Part shown: piece after piece, positions 1-11,031 of the stretch
Numbering within the stretch: position 1 is the first letter of the stretch
How the letters are laid out: each line of letters opens with the position of its first letter
Source of the DNA: Shinisaurus crocodilurus
Lineage: Eukaryota > Chordata > Lepidosauria > Squamata > Shinisauridae
Assembly: GCA_021292165.1 (NCBI GenBank)
Contig: CM037876.1
Span: 103,812,324-103,876,323, forward strand
Direction of reading: 5' to 3'
Length of the DNA: 64,000 nucleotides
Notes under the pieces: generated by a model
The model's database searches: none
Told to the model about the DNA's origin: nothing
The model's input: only the letters and a program-made list of their open reading frames with translations
Made by a program: the position numbers and the translations under genes

Positions 1-28
1 TGTGGAAGACACCAGGTTGGGGGAAGTC
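1..28. repeat. right end of a hAT-type MITE, cut by window edge
   Basis: The first bases read as the right half of a common squamate MITE end (a 'caccaggttgggg' stretch closing in 'gtctg'). The same motif appears reversed at about 7660 and 44824. The left end lies outside the window, so class and target duplication cannot be tested. Confidence 0.35.
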
Positions 29-30
29 TG

Positions 31-2070
31 CTTTAGAATAGCCATGTGGACATAGGGCTGAGCCACCTCATAAAAGGAAATGAATTCTTGACATAAAAAT
101 CTTCCAAGGTAATAATTTCAGCTAAGAAGCATCAAATGTGATACGGTAAGCTAGTGTAGGAAAAATTCAAGGAGCTATTATTCTTTTTCCTTAGACTATC
201 CAAAGGGAACCGTGAACAGCATTATCAATGAATTAGCAAAATGCTCTTTTGGAATTTCCCATCCAGCTTTGCCCATGTGGATGTTCAAATGGCATTTGGA
301 AGACTACATTGCTGATTTGCTTCCACCCCACCCCTCTGCTGTCCTTGCTTTCTCAGTTTGCTCAGTACAGCACCCAGACAGTCAGATATTTTTCAGTTTA
401 TTTCTCAAGCATCAGCTGGAGCAGTTTGGTACTTAGCTGTAAGGGAAAAGGAGAAATTCAATTAAATTTGTAGCTGTTTAGAGTTCGGTTCAGACAGTGA
501 CTGGCAGTATCTATGGCTTGTCGCTGGTGACTTGGCAGACCCACTGTCTCCAGAATACATCAGGCAATGCACATAGCAGAATTTTCTGCAAAGCTGAAAA
601 CAGCCTTTATAAAATTCAGTCCTAGGAGACTGCATGCTACGTTGTGTAAGAAAAAGGAATCTAAAAAAATCAAGCTGATGGTTTCGGTAAGACTTTTGGA
701 ATGCATTATTATTTATAGAGCACCAGCTCCTGCCCTTTGCAGTTTACAGGCTAACATAAACAACAAACAAACAAACAAACAAAAGGTCTCTGCCCCTATG
801 AGTTTATGATCTAAATTTGGACAGTGTGGTGTGAGACAAAACATGAGAGAAGGGAGCAAGGATAGCTCTACATGGAATTCATTCCCAGCCCTTCAACAAT
901 TTCCAAGGTGGCTTACAAAGAATTAAAACTACAATAAAAATAAATTCAAACAAAAACATTGAAACAACACATTTTAAAAGAGCAGCATGAAATATATAAG
1001 AAATGAGCCGCACCTGATCTCTGGGACTCTGTGATGTCATGCTCATGGAAGAAAGCTTTCTGTCTTGATTAAAACAAATTTTATTGGGCCATCAAAATGA
1101 TCCAAGTACATAGTGTCTTGCATTTAAACATTAAATTAAACAACAGATTAAATAACACTGTATCTTGATATATATGACATTTTAGGCTGTTTTAATTACA
1201 ATAATAGACAATTAATTTCTTTTGGAAATCATCCTAAGTACACAAGCCGTTATGTCGCTAATTTACAGTGAAAACATCAGCACTGAATAAAGAACACCCC
1301 TTCCACTGAAGACGGCTTGGACTCCAAATGCCCAGTTTTTGATATACAGCCAAAAAACTCTTTTATTTCACGAATTCATTGATTAATGCTTTTGGCATTG
1401 GTGTTAATAGGAGAGAAAGGGTCTTATATAAAGGGGTTGAAGTGTATGTGTGGATTTAGTAGCATAATCCGATACTGTAACTAAATGTTAGGCTGGTTAC
1501 TTCTTCCAGAGGGGTGCACATGTGTGTGTAAATGGGACAGCCACTGTTACTTTGTCTTCATTAATTCATTTAAATACTGTATATTAAAATTGCAACTCTA
1601 CACTGCCTATTATAAGCTTTCAAGACATGGCCACATAGCATTTCTGCCGAATAGTGCACTTTGGGTTTCTTCGCCCCTAGCTCTCATAGTAACAAGATAA
1701 TGTACTAATTGAGATGGATTTGTCAACAACATAAACAAGTCTGAGTGTTGCCCAACAGCCATTGTTCTGCTCCCTGGAGACCATTTTGGATCCACACAGC
1801 TTTCTTTAGTTCTGGCATTGCCTCTGTGGCTTATAGTAGGCAGGCACCCAAGTGTCCAGTTGTAAGTAGTTTGAACTGGGACTCTTAAATGATTGTCTCT
1901 CTAAACCTCATTCCAGTTATAATTTCTGCCTATTGAAGGAGGGGCTCAAGGGGAACTGGTGGAATGGGGTGGGGGCAGCATGACATAGCGAGGAAGGGAT
2001 CTTTTTATAATTTTCAGCCATGACTTAGTGCAATGGTTTTCCAAGGAGCTAGACTCGTGGTACCCTTTTT
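31..2070. other. unique intergenic sequence, possible conserved non-coding block at 1050-1400
   Basis: No gene is visible; open frames here are short and lack recognisable domains. A short remnant near 890-990 resembles a minus-strand LINE tail. Around 1050-1400 the sequence is unique and AT-rich, with several homeodomain-type cores (TTTTAATTACAATAAT, ACAATTAATTTC). This is the kind of composition seen in developmental enhancers, but that is inference only. Confidence 0.3.
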
Positions 2071-2071
2071 A

Positions 2072-2312
2072 GAGCCAGTGTGGCATAGTGGTGAGAGTGT
2101 TGGACTGGGACTCGGGAGATCCGGGTTCTAGTCCCCGCTCGGCCATGAAACTCACTGGGTGACTTTGGGCCAGTCACTGACTCTCAGCCTAACCTACCTC
2201 ACAGGGTTGTTGTGAGGGTAAAATGGAGAGGAGGAGGACTATGTAAGCCGCCTTGGGTTCCTTGCAGGAGAAAAGGTGGGGTATAAAAATAATAAATAAA
2301 TAAATAAATATT
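2072..2312 (+). repeat. Sauria SINE, near full length
   Basis: The tRNA-derived head starts at 'gagccagtgtggcatagtgg' (A-box-like) and has a B-box-like 'gggttctagtcc'. It is followed by the conserved body ('cctaacctacctcacagggt') and a tail of repeated AATA units. Sauria SINEs are known in squamates and are mobilised in trans by Bov-B LINE machinery. This is one of the best-preserved copies in the window. It is a retroposon, not a tRNA gene. Confidence 0.9.
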
Positions 2313-2903
2313 CACACATATTCACACCCCTATCTGCAGCCACAAAATTCCTGCATGTTGCAAAGGATTCTTGGTTGTGCTTTAAGGTGCACCCTCATTT
2401 CATGGAGGGCATTGATCATGCCTGCTGACCCTTGCTGTTTGCTCCACATAAACGCTGGTAGAACCTTAGATCTACTTAAATCAATGGGACAAATTAGTCA
2501 CTTATTTTCCATTGACTTCAATGGGTCTACTGTGAGGATAATAAGTCTGGATCCAACCCAGTGAGCACATCCTAAATATGTTATGGCTATATTTATTTAT
2601 TTATTATTTATTTATTATATTTCTAAATCGCCCATTTGGCTGGTCACCCAGCCACCCTTATTTCCTTATATGTTATAAGGAAATATTTCACACAAATTCA
2701 TATAACAGAGCTTCAACTATTTTATTTGTATGGGAAGCCGCCTCAAGAGGCATTGACTTTGAGCAGAGGACCAGTGAAGGGAAGGGGTCAACTGTGTGCT
2801 GAGGCAGTTTCATGCAGAATCTGATGCCATGGCACCTGTACAAACATTGGGGGCAGGAAGGCTTATTTTATCAAGGTACATGAATACATTTTGCAAGAGA
2901 TTA

Positions 2904-3024
2904 GGGGCACAAGCCTATGCATGTTTAGACAGAAAAAAGTCCTACCACTTCCAACATTCCCCAGCCAGCACATGCTGGGAATTGTAGGCCATTTTTCTGT
3001 CTAAACATGCACAGGATTGCACCT
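2904..3024. mobile_element. palindromic MITE with TTA-type target site
   Basis: The ends are inverted copies built on 'cctatgcatgtttagacaga' and its complement, closing over a short centre. A TTA precedes the left end; the right flank is a degenerate TTT. Related copies at 21964, 23527 and 28995 have the same ends. TTA duplications suggest the PIF/Harbinger superfamily, but no transposase is present, so the class is inferred. Confidence 0.65.
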
Positions 3025-3029
3025 TTTGT

Positions 3030-4460
3030 GAGGTAGATAGTGTAATAGAAGAACACTGGATAGTGAGGGAGGAAAGGGGAATTTTTAAATTAACAAATAG
3101 CAGTTGGCTGCCAGCCCCTGAGCTTGAAGAAACAGGGTTGTCGTTTTCCTTTCCCCAGAAATTATTTCTGAAATGTGGTAAATTTTGCTACTATTTTTCT
3201 TGGTTTTTGTTTTTTTTAATTTTTTTAAAAATATTGTTAGGTTTTGTGTTTTTTAAATTTAATATGTCAGCAGCCTTGAGTGCTTCATTATGAAATGGAA
3301 AGGCAGGATAAAATCTTATAATAAATCTATCAAATAAATAGGGTTTTTTTTGCTATTTTGCTTTTAACTCCTTGAACAGGGCCAGTAGAGAGAACATTGT
3401 CTAGGGCTTACCCCTTCACAAAGTAGACTGAATCAAGTATGTATGCAGTTTGCAGATAACCCCAAGCCTAAGTTGTCATTAGTAAGGACAACTGAGGGCT
3501 TTTATTTATTTATTACCTTCCTCTTCATTATTTAATTATTGGGAATGTAGTGTTATCAGTGTACATGGTGCTTCATAGACTAATACAAGCAAAAGACAGG
3601 CTCTAAAAAGCTGATTTTTTTCTCAGTGCAAATAGCCATGTGAGGCAGCACTGGACATTTCTTCAGCTGCAGAAGCTAGGGTCTCTCCCCACCTTTCATC
3701 AGAGAGGCTCCTATGCCTTTAAGAGCTAAATGATGCTGAGAACTGTAAAAAGCTATCACTTTCCCCATCACCAGGGCTCCATATCAAGAAAAGAGGCATC
3801 CCTTGGCTTTCTGGGAGACATGCAGCTGTTAAAGGCAAAGGAGCCCACATCAGGAAATGAGGGTGGGGTGGCAATCCTAGGCTAGCAGGAGTAGACCATC
3901 TTGCAGATGTGTGGGGCATTATTACAGACATGCTTTATTGCATGCCATGATTTCTCTCCAAGCCTCTAACTCTCACATACTTATTTGGTTAAGGTGTATA
4001 TATTTTTTAAATCTTTTATCTTTTATTTTTTTGGTGTACTGAGGTGTTGTTGTTTTTTTTGTTTTTTTTTACAGATGTCTTCTTATTCAATTTATCTTCC
4101 CCAAAAACCTGTGGTGCAGTTCACGCTAAAACGTGATTTGTCGAGGGTCACCAACTGAGCGAGCTTCCCTAGCACAAGTATATGTATTGTGCAAACTCCC
4201 TCTCTCTTATCCCATTAGGCTTTTTTCCCTGATAAAGATTCTGTTCTTCTTTTCTTGCTGGGAAACATGCACCCATTGAATTTCTGCCCACATACTGTAA
4301 GAAATGCCAAGCATTTTGTCCACATACTGTAAGAAATGCCAAGCATTGGTTGGTGTGATTAATTGGTGAGAGATTAAAGGGAGTATGTGACTCCCTTGTT
4401 ACAACAGCTTCACTGGCTACAGGTCTGGTTCTGGGCAGAATTCAAAGTTCTGGTTATGAC
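3030..4460. other. unique intergenic sequence
   Basis: No gene or recognisable element is seen. There are AT-rich homopolymer tracts near 3200-3260 and 4000-4070. A short direct tandem duplication of about 33 bases lies at 4285-4346, where 'acatactgtaagaaatgcca' occurs twice. Confidence 0.4.
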
Positions 4461-5600
4461 ACACTAGCTGTTGCCCGCGGCTTTGCTTGCGTGGATTTTA
4501 GGATTTGGTACAATTGTTTTTAAAAGAAACATGATGAAATCCCAGCTCCTCCGGGAATCTCAGCTCCCCCGGGATTACACAATGAAATCGCAGCTCCCCC
4601 GGGACTGCACAATGAAATCCCTGTTCCCTTTCCCCCGGGACTGCACAATGAAATCCCTGTTCCCCTGGGACTACACAGTGAAATCCCTGCTCCCCCCCGG
4701 GAGTACACAACAGTGAAATCTCAGCTCCCCCCCCCCCCGGGACTGTACAATGAAATCCCTGCTTTCCTCCCCCCCCCTGGGATTACACAATCAAATCTGT
4801 GTCCGCCCCCCGGGACTGCACAATGAAATCCCTGCTCCCCCCCCTGGGACCACACGATGTAATCCCAGCTCCCCCCTGGGACTACACAACAGTGAAATCC
4901 ATGCTCTCCCCCCCCCCCCCGGGACTACACAGTTAAAACCCTGCTCCCCCCCCCCAGGACTACGCAACAATGAAATCCCAGTTTGCCCCCCCCCCCCGGG
5001 ACTATCCAACAATGAAATCCCAGTCCCTGCCCCCCATGTAGGCCCTGGCTGCAGCACATATGAACATTCTGTTTTGATGTAGGAGAGATTTGCATATTCG
5101 CTCCTGATTGGGCCCCCGTGGCGGCAGTTCATACGAACATTCTAAATGTCATTGGAGTGATTTGCATAACCTGCTCCTGAATGGCCCCTGTGAACATTCC
5201 AGGTGACACCATTGGCTATCATCTATTTTGGGCCGTACAGGCGCAGTGATGACTTTTTCGGAGATTTGAACCTGCCAGTCTTTGTCCTTGGGTGATGGAG
5301 AGTATGCGTGCCAGGTTTGGGGCGGATCCGTCCAACCGTGTAGGAGCCTATGCGATGCACGCAAACGCCCGTACACCAGACACACAGGATTCGGGATGCC
5401 CCCCACACAACAGTCATTCTCTGACTGAAAGTGTAACGTGTAGGCTGGGTGCTGGGAGCAGAAAACTTTTCTGACTGAAATATCTGATCTTAAAGAAAAA
5501 TCAGGTTAATCCTGAGAGTCTACAGGTGATGAAGAGTGACTGTGCCAAGTTTGGGGTAGATCCGTCTAAACGTGATGGAGTGGAGCCTATGCGAAGGTCT
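4461..5600 (+). repeat. unclassified interspersed repeat containing a minisatellite
   Basis: The left edge 'actagctgttgcccgcgg' and a 3' portion with the phrase 'ccaggtttggggcggatcc' (about 5311) look like a widespread animal repeat type whose classification I cannot settle. The 3' phrase recurs in diverged form at about 5549 ('gccaagtttggggtagatcc'), so the right end is partly duplicated. The element carries a large C-run minisatellite (separate entry). The open frames on both strands are products of the repeat, not genes. Confidence 0.5.
4531..5037. repeat. minisatellite, about 15 units, C-run rich
   Basis: About 15 irregular units of roughly 30-45 bases follow each other. Each has a conserved part like 'gggactacacaatgaaatcc' followed by 'ctgctc' and a C run of 4 to 12 bases. 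Length varies mainly in the C run. The G-rich complement has many closely spaced G tracts and could form quadruplexes. Overlapping open frames rich in Pro/Gly are artefacts of the repeat. Confidence 0.9.
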
Positions 5601-5935
5601 TAAGATCTTCACGAGGGGCCTTTCTTCAAGACTGCTACCATCAGAGCTGCGTTTGGTGGTGATGTGAAAGAGGGCCTTCTCGGTGGCTGCTTCCAGCCTG
5701 TGGAACTCCCTGCCAAAGGAGGCTAGGTTGGCTTCCTCTTTGCTGTGCTTTCGCAGGCAGGCAAAGACCTTTTTAATCAAGCAGGCTTTGGGGGTAAAAG
5801 TGGGTCTGTTGGGTTTGATGCTGTTTTTATTCTGTTATTGTTGTGTTTTTAATTGTGTTTTAATGCATTTGTTTTGTTATTAATCAAGTTTTATTTATGA
5901 CTGTAAAACTTTAATCAAGTTTTATTTATGATCGA
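5600..5935 (+). repeat. L2-type LINE, 3' end of ORF2 plus tail
   Basis: The frame at 5683-5800 reads MAASSLWNSLPKEARLASSL and continues FRRQAKTFLIKQA. This matches the characteristic C-terminal tail of L2-group LINE reverse-transcriptase proteins (…FSVAAP.LWNSLP…). The copy is 5'-truncated, and the 3' tail is AT-rich with a short duplicated 'ttaatcaagttttatttatg'. Confidence 0.75.
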
Positions 5936-6155
5936 TATGAGGTATCCTGGCGGCGCCCCAGCCTCCCTTCCTCCCCCTCCAAAGTGCCGCAGCTAGATGG
6001 CCGAAATCGGCTGTGTAGCTGCCTGGAAGAGCGGGAAGAGTGGGGAGGTAGAGATCACCGCCGTCCCTTTCCCTGCCGTGCAGAGGATGCTCATGAGCCT
6101 CTAAGTTCGGAGGCTTATGAGCATTGAGGGTGCAGCCCATTGGATTGCGCCCTTA
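5936..6155 (-). mobile_element. fragment of a larger TTA-type MITE
   Basis: The stretch 'ggtatcctggcggcgcc' and the terminal 'ggattgcgccctt' match the interior and end of the roughly 440-bp elements at 21024 and 25224. One end is missing where it abuts the LINE tail, so it is a truncated third copy. Confidence 0.5.
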
Positions 6156-6264
6156 GAAACGCATCCTTACTTTGTCTGTGGTGGTGGTACTATTTAGGGA
6201 AGGTGCCCGTATTTAGACCATATCTGATTACTCCTCAGGAGCACTGGTATCTCTAAACACTGAG

Positions 6265-6364
6265 TGACTATGACTGCAATACTGTGCACACTTATCTGGG
6301 AGTAAGCTCCATTGAACACAGTGGGAATTACATGTGAGTAATCATGCCTAGTATTGCTCTGCAG
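6265..6364. mobile_element. short (about 90 bp) palindromic repeat, squamate type
   Basis: It contains 'atctgggagtaagctccatt' followed by an imperfect inverted counterpart. The same arrangement occurs at 23155, 50000, 51528, 55360 and 57545. This family is very common in squamate DNA. No coding capacity. Confidence 0.5.
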
Positions 6365-7767
6365 GGTTTATTTATTTATTTATTTTTTAATGGACCTATA
6401 TAGTAGATATGAATACTTAAACACACAGAACCTTTTGCTTTAGAAAAAAAGGGTCATACGACAGTTTGTCCTGTGTCCTTTGCTCATGCCTACAGTTGTG
6501 ATAAACAGAAGTGACCCTAAGAAATGACCGTAAATTACTGTTGCGGCTGCTATATGGCCGCCATTTGTTAGGCAGCTTGCTGGTTAATGGGCCAGCTGCT
6601 GGTAGCTATTTTCTCAGTGGGGAGTGAATGTGTTGAGAAATAGTTGGAGAGCCCTCTTGAGTGTGTTTTGAATGGGACAGCTATGGGGTGAGGAAGGTGA
6701 GAGACCTCATGCCCCAGGTAAAAGAAGCAGGTTTGGGGGAAGAGGTACAAGAGGAGAGAGGGCTGTTGATCTGAAGGCTGGAAGCATCTTGGGAAGCAGG
6801 ATGCCTTTCTGTGGGGATCAAATGTGGGGCAGCGGATGTTGCCTGGTACGAGTGCATTGTGTTGCTTGATTTTGCTTATGTTGTATATTTGCCAATAAAC
6901 CAAACGTTACAGAAATACCGTTAGTCTCCAATGCTCTCTCTAGGTCAGGGCTCTCCAACCGTGGGTCCCCAGGTGTTGCTGGCCTATTGTTAGAGAAATT
7001 ATGTTTGATGTTGGCTTTTTGAATGTTAAACTATCTTAAAGACGGTCTCTGGAAATATAAGAAGTAAACATAAAGGAATACTATGTGTTCGATTGATGAC
7101 AGATGCTTCCTTGACCATAGCATCCTTCATACATTACTTGCATAGAGGGGGTCCATGCACTGAAAGGGGCGGCAGCAGGACCATGCCACTAGCCCCTGCC
7201 CCATCATCTATAGGTTCGACATGGATGTCTGAGTGGGGAAATCCAATGTACACAGACTTTGCATCTCTCCATGAGAGATGGAGCCCTGCCTGGTCATGTA
7301 AGGTTCCAGCTTCTATGGAAGCCTTTGCTTGTAGAGCTCTAGGCGTGTTTGCTTTCCTGGCTCAGACTTTGGGTGTGGAGCTGAGAGAAGGCGCATGAGG
7401 CTGGGGGCAGCAATGAGGTCCCACCACCCTTTTCAACACATGGACTTTCGACTTTTTGTAAATAATTTGTCAGTGGGGCTCAAAACTCTGACAGGTACAA
7501 TGTGTTTCACACTCTTGAAGTATACAGGGATAAAAATAGATTAATGTCACAAGTAGCTTCACAAAAACCTTTGTTCACAGCGATTCAGCGTTCCATTTTT
7601 ATGCGATACCCTTGGCCGAGGCCTGCTTCAGTGGTGCAGGCTCTGCTACAAAGATTAGGGCAGTCGTCCCAACCTGGTGCCCTTCGCATGTGTTGGGCTA
7701 CAGCTCCCAGAACCCTCCAGTCAGCTGGGGATTGGGAAGGCTGGATTAGGGTGACCAGAGTCAAAGG

Positions 7768-7808
<41 letters not shown>

Positions 7809-8239
7809 GGAATTTCAGCAGATGCAGCCTCCTTTACCTTTGCATGACAAACTGTACCTGTCAGAATGCCGCCTTCATATCACAAGCTGGAGCTTCCCTC
7901 TGTGTTTTTAAATCTGCCCCTGAATCAAGAGACTCAGGAGGCGTGACTTCTCCTGCCTGGCATTTCCCCCTCTGGTCCTTTCATCTCTCTTCTCTCCTAT
8001 CTGAATATAATTAATAGGACTCCAGGTTTATTGCACACCAGGTAGGGGAGGGAGGCAGATTAAAAGACCATAAAGAAAACCTGGGGCTGGGTGAGGTGAG
8101 GTCACACCCACCTTCCCTGTCATTTTTAGAGAGGTAATCTCTGGGCTGTGAGCTGACAATTTAGAGGGGCCTGTTTCTCTCGCTCCCCCCCCCCCATTTG
8201 TGCCTCTGATCGCTCAGATCAAGTTATGTGGTTGTAGAT
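6365..8239. other. mostly unique sequence, possible LTR at 6539-6911, TG microsatellite
   Basis: 6539-6911 starts TGTTGCGGC, ends GTTACA and has a polyadenylation-type 'ccaataaacc' near its end, as a solo LTR would. I found no convincing target duplication, so this stays a candidate. A left-end hAT MITE piece lies at about 6945-6985 ('gggctctccaacc'), and another half at about 7657-7740. A (TG)n tract spans about 7769-7803. No gene is recognised. Confidence 0.3.
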
Positions 8240-8375
8240 CAGAGGTGGGCAACTTGTAGGCCAAAACATCTGGAGAGCCACAACTCCCATCATCCCTCAC
8301 TATTGGCTATGCTGGCTAGGAATGACAGGAGTTGTAGGCCAAAACATCTGGCAGGCCACAAGTTGCCCACCCCTG
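8240..8375. mobile_element. hAT-type MITE
   Basis: Inverted ends start CAGAGGTGGGCAACTTGTAG and close CAAGTTGCCCACCCCTG, with a palindromic core based on 'ggccaaaacatctgg'. The flanking 8-mers are TTGTAGAT and ATATAGAT (6 of 8 match), consistent with a decayed 8-bp target duplication. hAT elements have CAG…CTG ends and 8-bp duplications. Confidence 0.75.
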
Positions 8376-8529
8376 ATATAGATCCCCCCTCTCTTCCCCA
8401 CTGTCCAATCCACTGCCAGTACCTTGTTACCATGCAGCTATAGGATTGATCTAGTAGGCTTTCATCCAAAGCAGATTTTGGGTGCAGTGAGATATTAGAG
8501 GCACAAAACTGTTGCTGCTCTCTTTCCTC

Positions 8530-8940
8530 CCTTCTTCCCTGTAATGTCTCTCATTGCATGGTATGTTGCCCCGTTCCCGTGGCCCACAGCCACCGATGTG
8601 CACAGCGTGAGGACATCACATCATGTGTTGTGCTTACCTGCTTCAGATTAAATGTCGCCAGGACTAAGGAATTAATTTTAATTTCCCACAAGCTTATCTG
8701 ACATTGTACACCAATATCAATTAATCTGGTGAGCAATTGTGGCCAAATACAAGCTTTTCATTTAATTCTCCTTGTAAAAATAAATGGTTGGAGCATTAAA
8801 ATGAAGTTATACTTTTTAAGTATAGCATGGGACCAATTAACTCAATTCACATCAAATTCTAGTATAGCATACGACATGTAGTACCATGAGAAACTAAACA
8901 CCCTTTCAACATAGTTTCACACAAGGTAAGTGTGTTAATT
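8530..8940. other. unique sequence, possible conserved non-coding element
   Basis: 8560-8760 is unique. It has several homeodomain-like sites ('ggaattaattttaatttccc', 'tatcaattaatctg') and no repeat signature. No gene evidence. Enhancer-like status is inferred from composition only. Confidence 0.25.
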
Positions 8941-8947
8941 CTATATT

Positions 8948-9092
8948 AGTGTGATGGATGGAGCACTTGGTTTGGACCAGGAAGACCCAAATTCATGTCC
9001 CAACTCAACCTTGAAGCTCATTGGCTGGTCTTGGGTTAATCACTATGCCTAACCTACTTCATAGGGTTGTTAGGATAAAAACTGGATAATTG
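8948..9092 (+). repeat. diverged Sauria SINE fragment
   Basis: The body phrases are recognisable though mutated ('ttgaagctcattggctggtc', 'cctaacctacttcatagggt'), ending in 'ggataaaaactgg'. It lacks the AATA tail and is clearly older than the copies at 2072 and 44376. Confidence 0.6.
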
Positions 9093-9115
9093 CACATACG
9101 TGGCTGGTTCTAGAG

Positions 9116-9937
9116 CAGGGGTGCACAACCTGTTTGGCCCCTGAGGGCTGTGCTGGGCATCCCTGCACACATGCACACACAATTGCTAGGGTTGGAGGGA
9201 GGCAGGCTGCTTCGGGGGTCACTGAGAGGGGGAGGCTAATGCCTCCTCTGCTCCCCACCAGTGACTCCAGTGGCCATCGCTGCTTTCATACCGCCAATAG
9301 TGGTGCAGAAGCAATGATGTCACCTGCCTCTGGGTTGCTGGGAGTCCCGGCGACCCTGATTGGTAACACTGCTTTTGCACCACCATTGGCAGTCTGGAAG
9401 CAGCCATGCCAGCTGCTGCATGGTCACCGGGGACAGCTAAGACAGAGGTTTTAGCTTCCTCCCATTCCCGGCGCCCGTGCCGGGCATGCCGCTTCCGTGC
9501 TGCCGCTAGCAAAGTGACAACAGTGATGCCGGTTGGCACAGGGGAGGAATGCAGCAGCGGTGGGATCAGGAGCATGGGGGCTTCAAAATACGTATCTGGG
9601 GACTGCATGTGCACCCCTTTCCTAGGGGGTAGAGAAGGCTGTTGGGGTTTTAAGATTAACAGGAACCGCACTGTAGAGTCAGCTAAGATTGTTATCAGTT
9701 GAAAGAAACAAACACCCCCTTCCCCTAACCAGTGATCATTTGGTGGTTTCCTGGCTTTTGTGCGGCTCCCCTCCCACCATTCTAAATGGTTGAAATGCCT
9801 TTCCTAAAGCTGAGTTGCTGGCAGTAAGAGTTTTTAAGCTACAATGTGTTCCAGAGTTTTTAAGATGGAGTACGGCTCCCAAGAGCCTCTTCAAAATTGA
9901 AGTTGGTCCTTGAGCTGAAAGCAGTTCCCCACCCCTG
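9116..9937. mobile_element. non-autonomous hAT element, 0.8 kb
   Basis: Left end CAGGGGTGCACAACC, right end ending CCCCACCCCTG. The left flank TTCTAGAG fits the NTCTAGAN preference seen at other hAT sites here; the right flank CTGTCCAG agrees at 5 of 8 positions. The interior at 9730-9850 ('catttggtggtttcctggct', 'tggttgaaatgcctttccta') is shared with the 35878-36320 element, which makes them one family. No transposase frame is present. Confidence 0.65.
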
Positions 9938-9945
9938 CTGTCCAG

Positions 9946-10670
9946 AAACCTTCAGAACACGATTGTATTTGGCACATGGCTTGGCTTACTTGCATGAGTC
10001 ATCTGTGTGAAGTATTCTGGTGTGTTCTTTGGTTGGAGCATCCCACCACCTCCATCCGGTACTAGTTCTCTTACCTGAGAGTCCAAAATCTTGAAGCCGG
10101 CCTTTGTTGCCCCGACCCGAGCTCCTTGTGACAAATGTGATAAATATAACATGGATTACCTCTTTTGTTGTTTTTGGATCTCTCCCAAAATGCTTTATTA
10201 CAATGTCAAAGCGAAAATTCCCTTTCTTTCAAGATGCTCCCTTGAAATTTTTGTATCATTACTGAGTATATGAAGTGTTGATCAACCAATCATGCAATGT
10301 GAATGAACTCTAATGCTTATTGCTAAACATTGTTTCGTCGTCATATATCTGATCTTTTTTTTATCTAAAGCACCTTTGGACTTTGGTTATGAACATACTG
10401 CACTCAAGTAATCTGTAGAATTGCTTAATTCTTAAGGGGGGAAAGGATAATGTGATAAAAGCTACCGGTAAGTACTTTTCTGATAGCCAAAGTTATACTA
10501 GTAGTGAATCACAGCTATTTTCCCCATCACTGCCACAACCCAGCTCAGATGGGGAAGTTTACTCAGCTCATTGCATAAAGGACAGACACACCGAACAGGA
10601 CCGTCCGAGGTGCTGGGTGGGGTGTGTGTGTTGTGGAGTGAACTACCAAAGCAATTTTTATTTTATTTTA
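9946..10670. other. unique intergenic sequence
   Basis: No gene, RNA or mobile element can be recognised. The open frames are short and featureless. Confidence 0.35.
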
Positions 10671-10674
10671 TTAT

Positions 10675-10675
<1 letters not shown>

Positions 10676-10713
<38 letters not shown>

Positions 10714-10840
10714 CCCCACCTTTTTTCCTGCAAGGAACCCAAGGCGGCCTACATAGTCCTCCTCCTCCTCTCCATTTTATCCTCACAACAACCCTGTGAG
10801 GTAGGTTAGGGTGAGAGTCAGTGACTGGCCCAAAGTCAAT
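10676..10840 (-). repeat. 5'-truncated Sauria SINE with (TA)n tract
   Basis: The reverse complement carries the SINE body ('cctcacagggttgttgtgag', 'ggttccttgcagg') ending in 'ggggtataaat'. The tRNA head is missing. A (TA)n run of about 28 bases sits at the tail end (10680-10708), probably grown from the SINE's AT-rich 3' tail. Confidence 0.8.
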
Positions 10841-11031
10841 TCCAGATTCTATGATCAGATATATGGCTCTGCCCATCCCTGGCTTAAGCCCATTACACTC
10901 CAACCACCCCGCACCAAACCCAATCTCCCACTCACACTTTTGCCTGAGATATCATCAGGCGATCACTCGTGACCGAGTAAGATTGTCTTCCGGGATAAAA
11001 GGAGGAAATTCTAAAGAAGATTGTGTAGACT

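Noticed and set aside
2072..2160. tRNA gene
   Set aside because: A- and B-box-like motifs belong to the Sauria SINE head; cloverleaf pairing is not kept, and the SINE body and tail follow directly.
4531..5037. Regular repeats with spacers, CRISPR-like at first sight
   Set aside because: The units differ by C-run length, not by unique spacers, and the rest of the window is vertebrate DNA.
4750..5132. Overlapping open frames of about 110 codons on both strands
   Set aside because: They are translations of the C-run minisatellite; composition is Pro/Gly/Ser only and no domain is present.
6539..6911. Firm solo LTR call
   Set aside because: TG…CA ends and AATAAA are present, but no target duplication was found; left as a candidate only.
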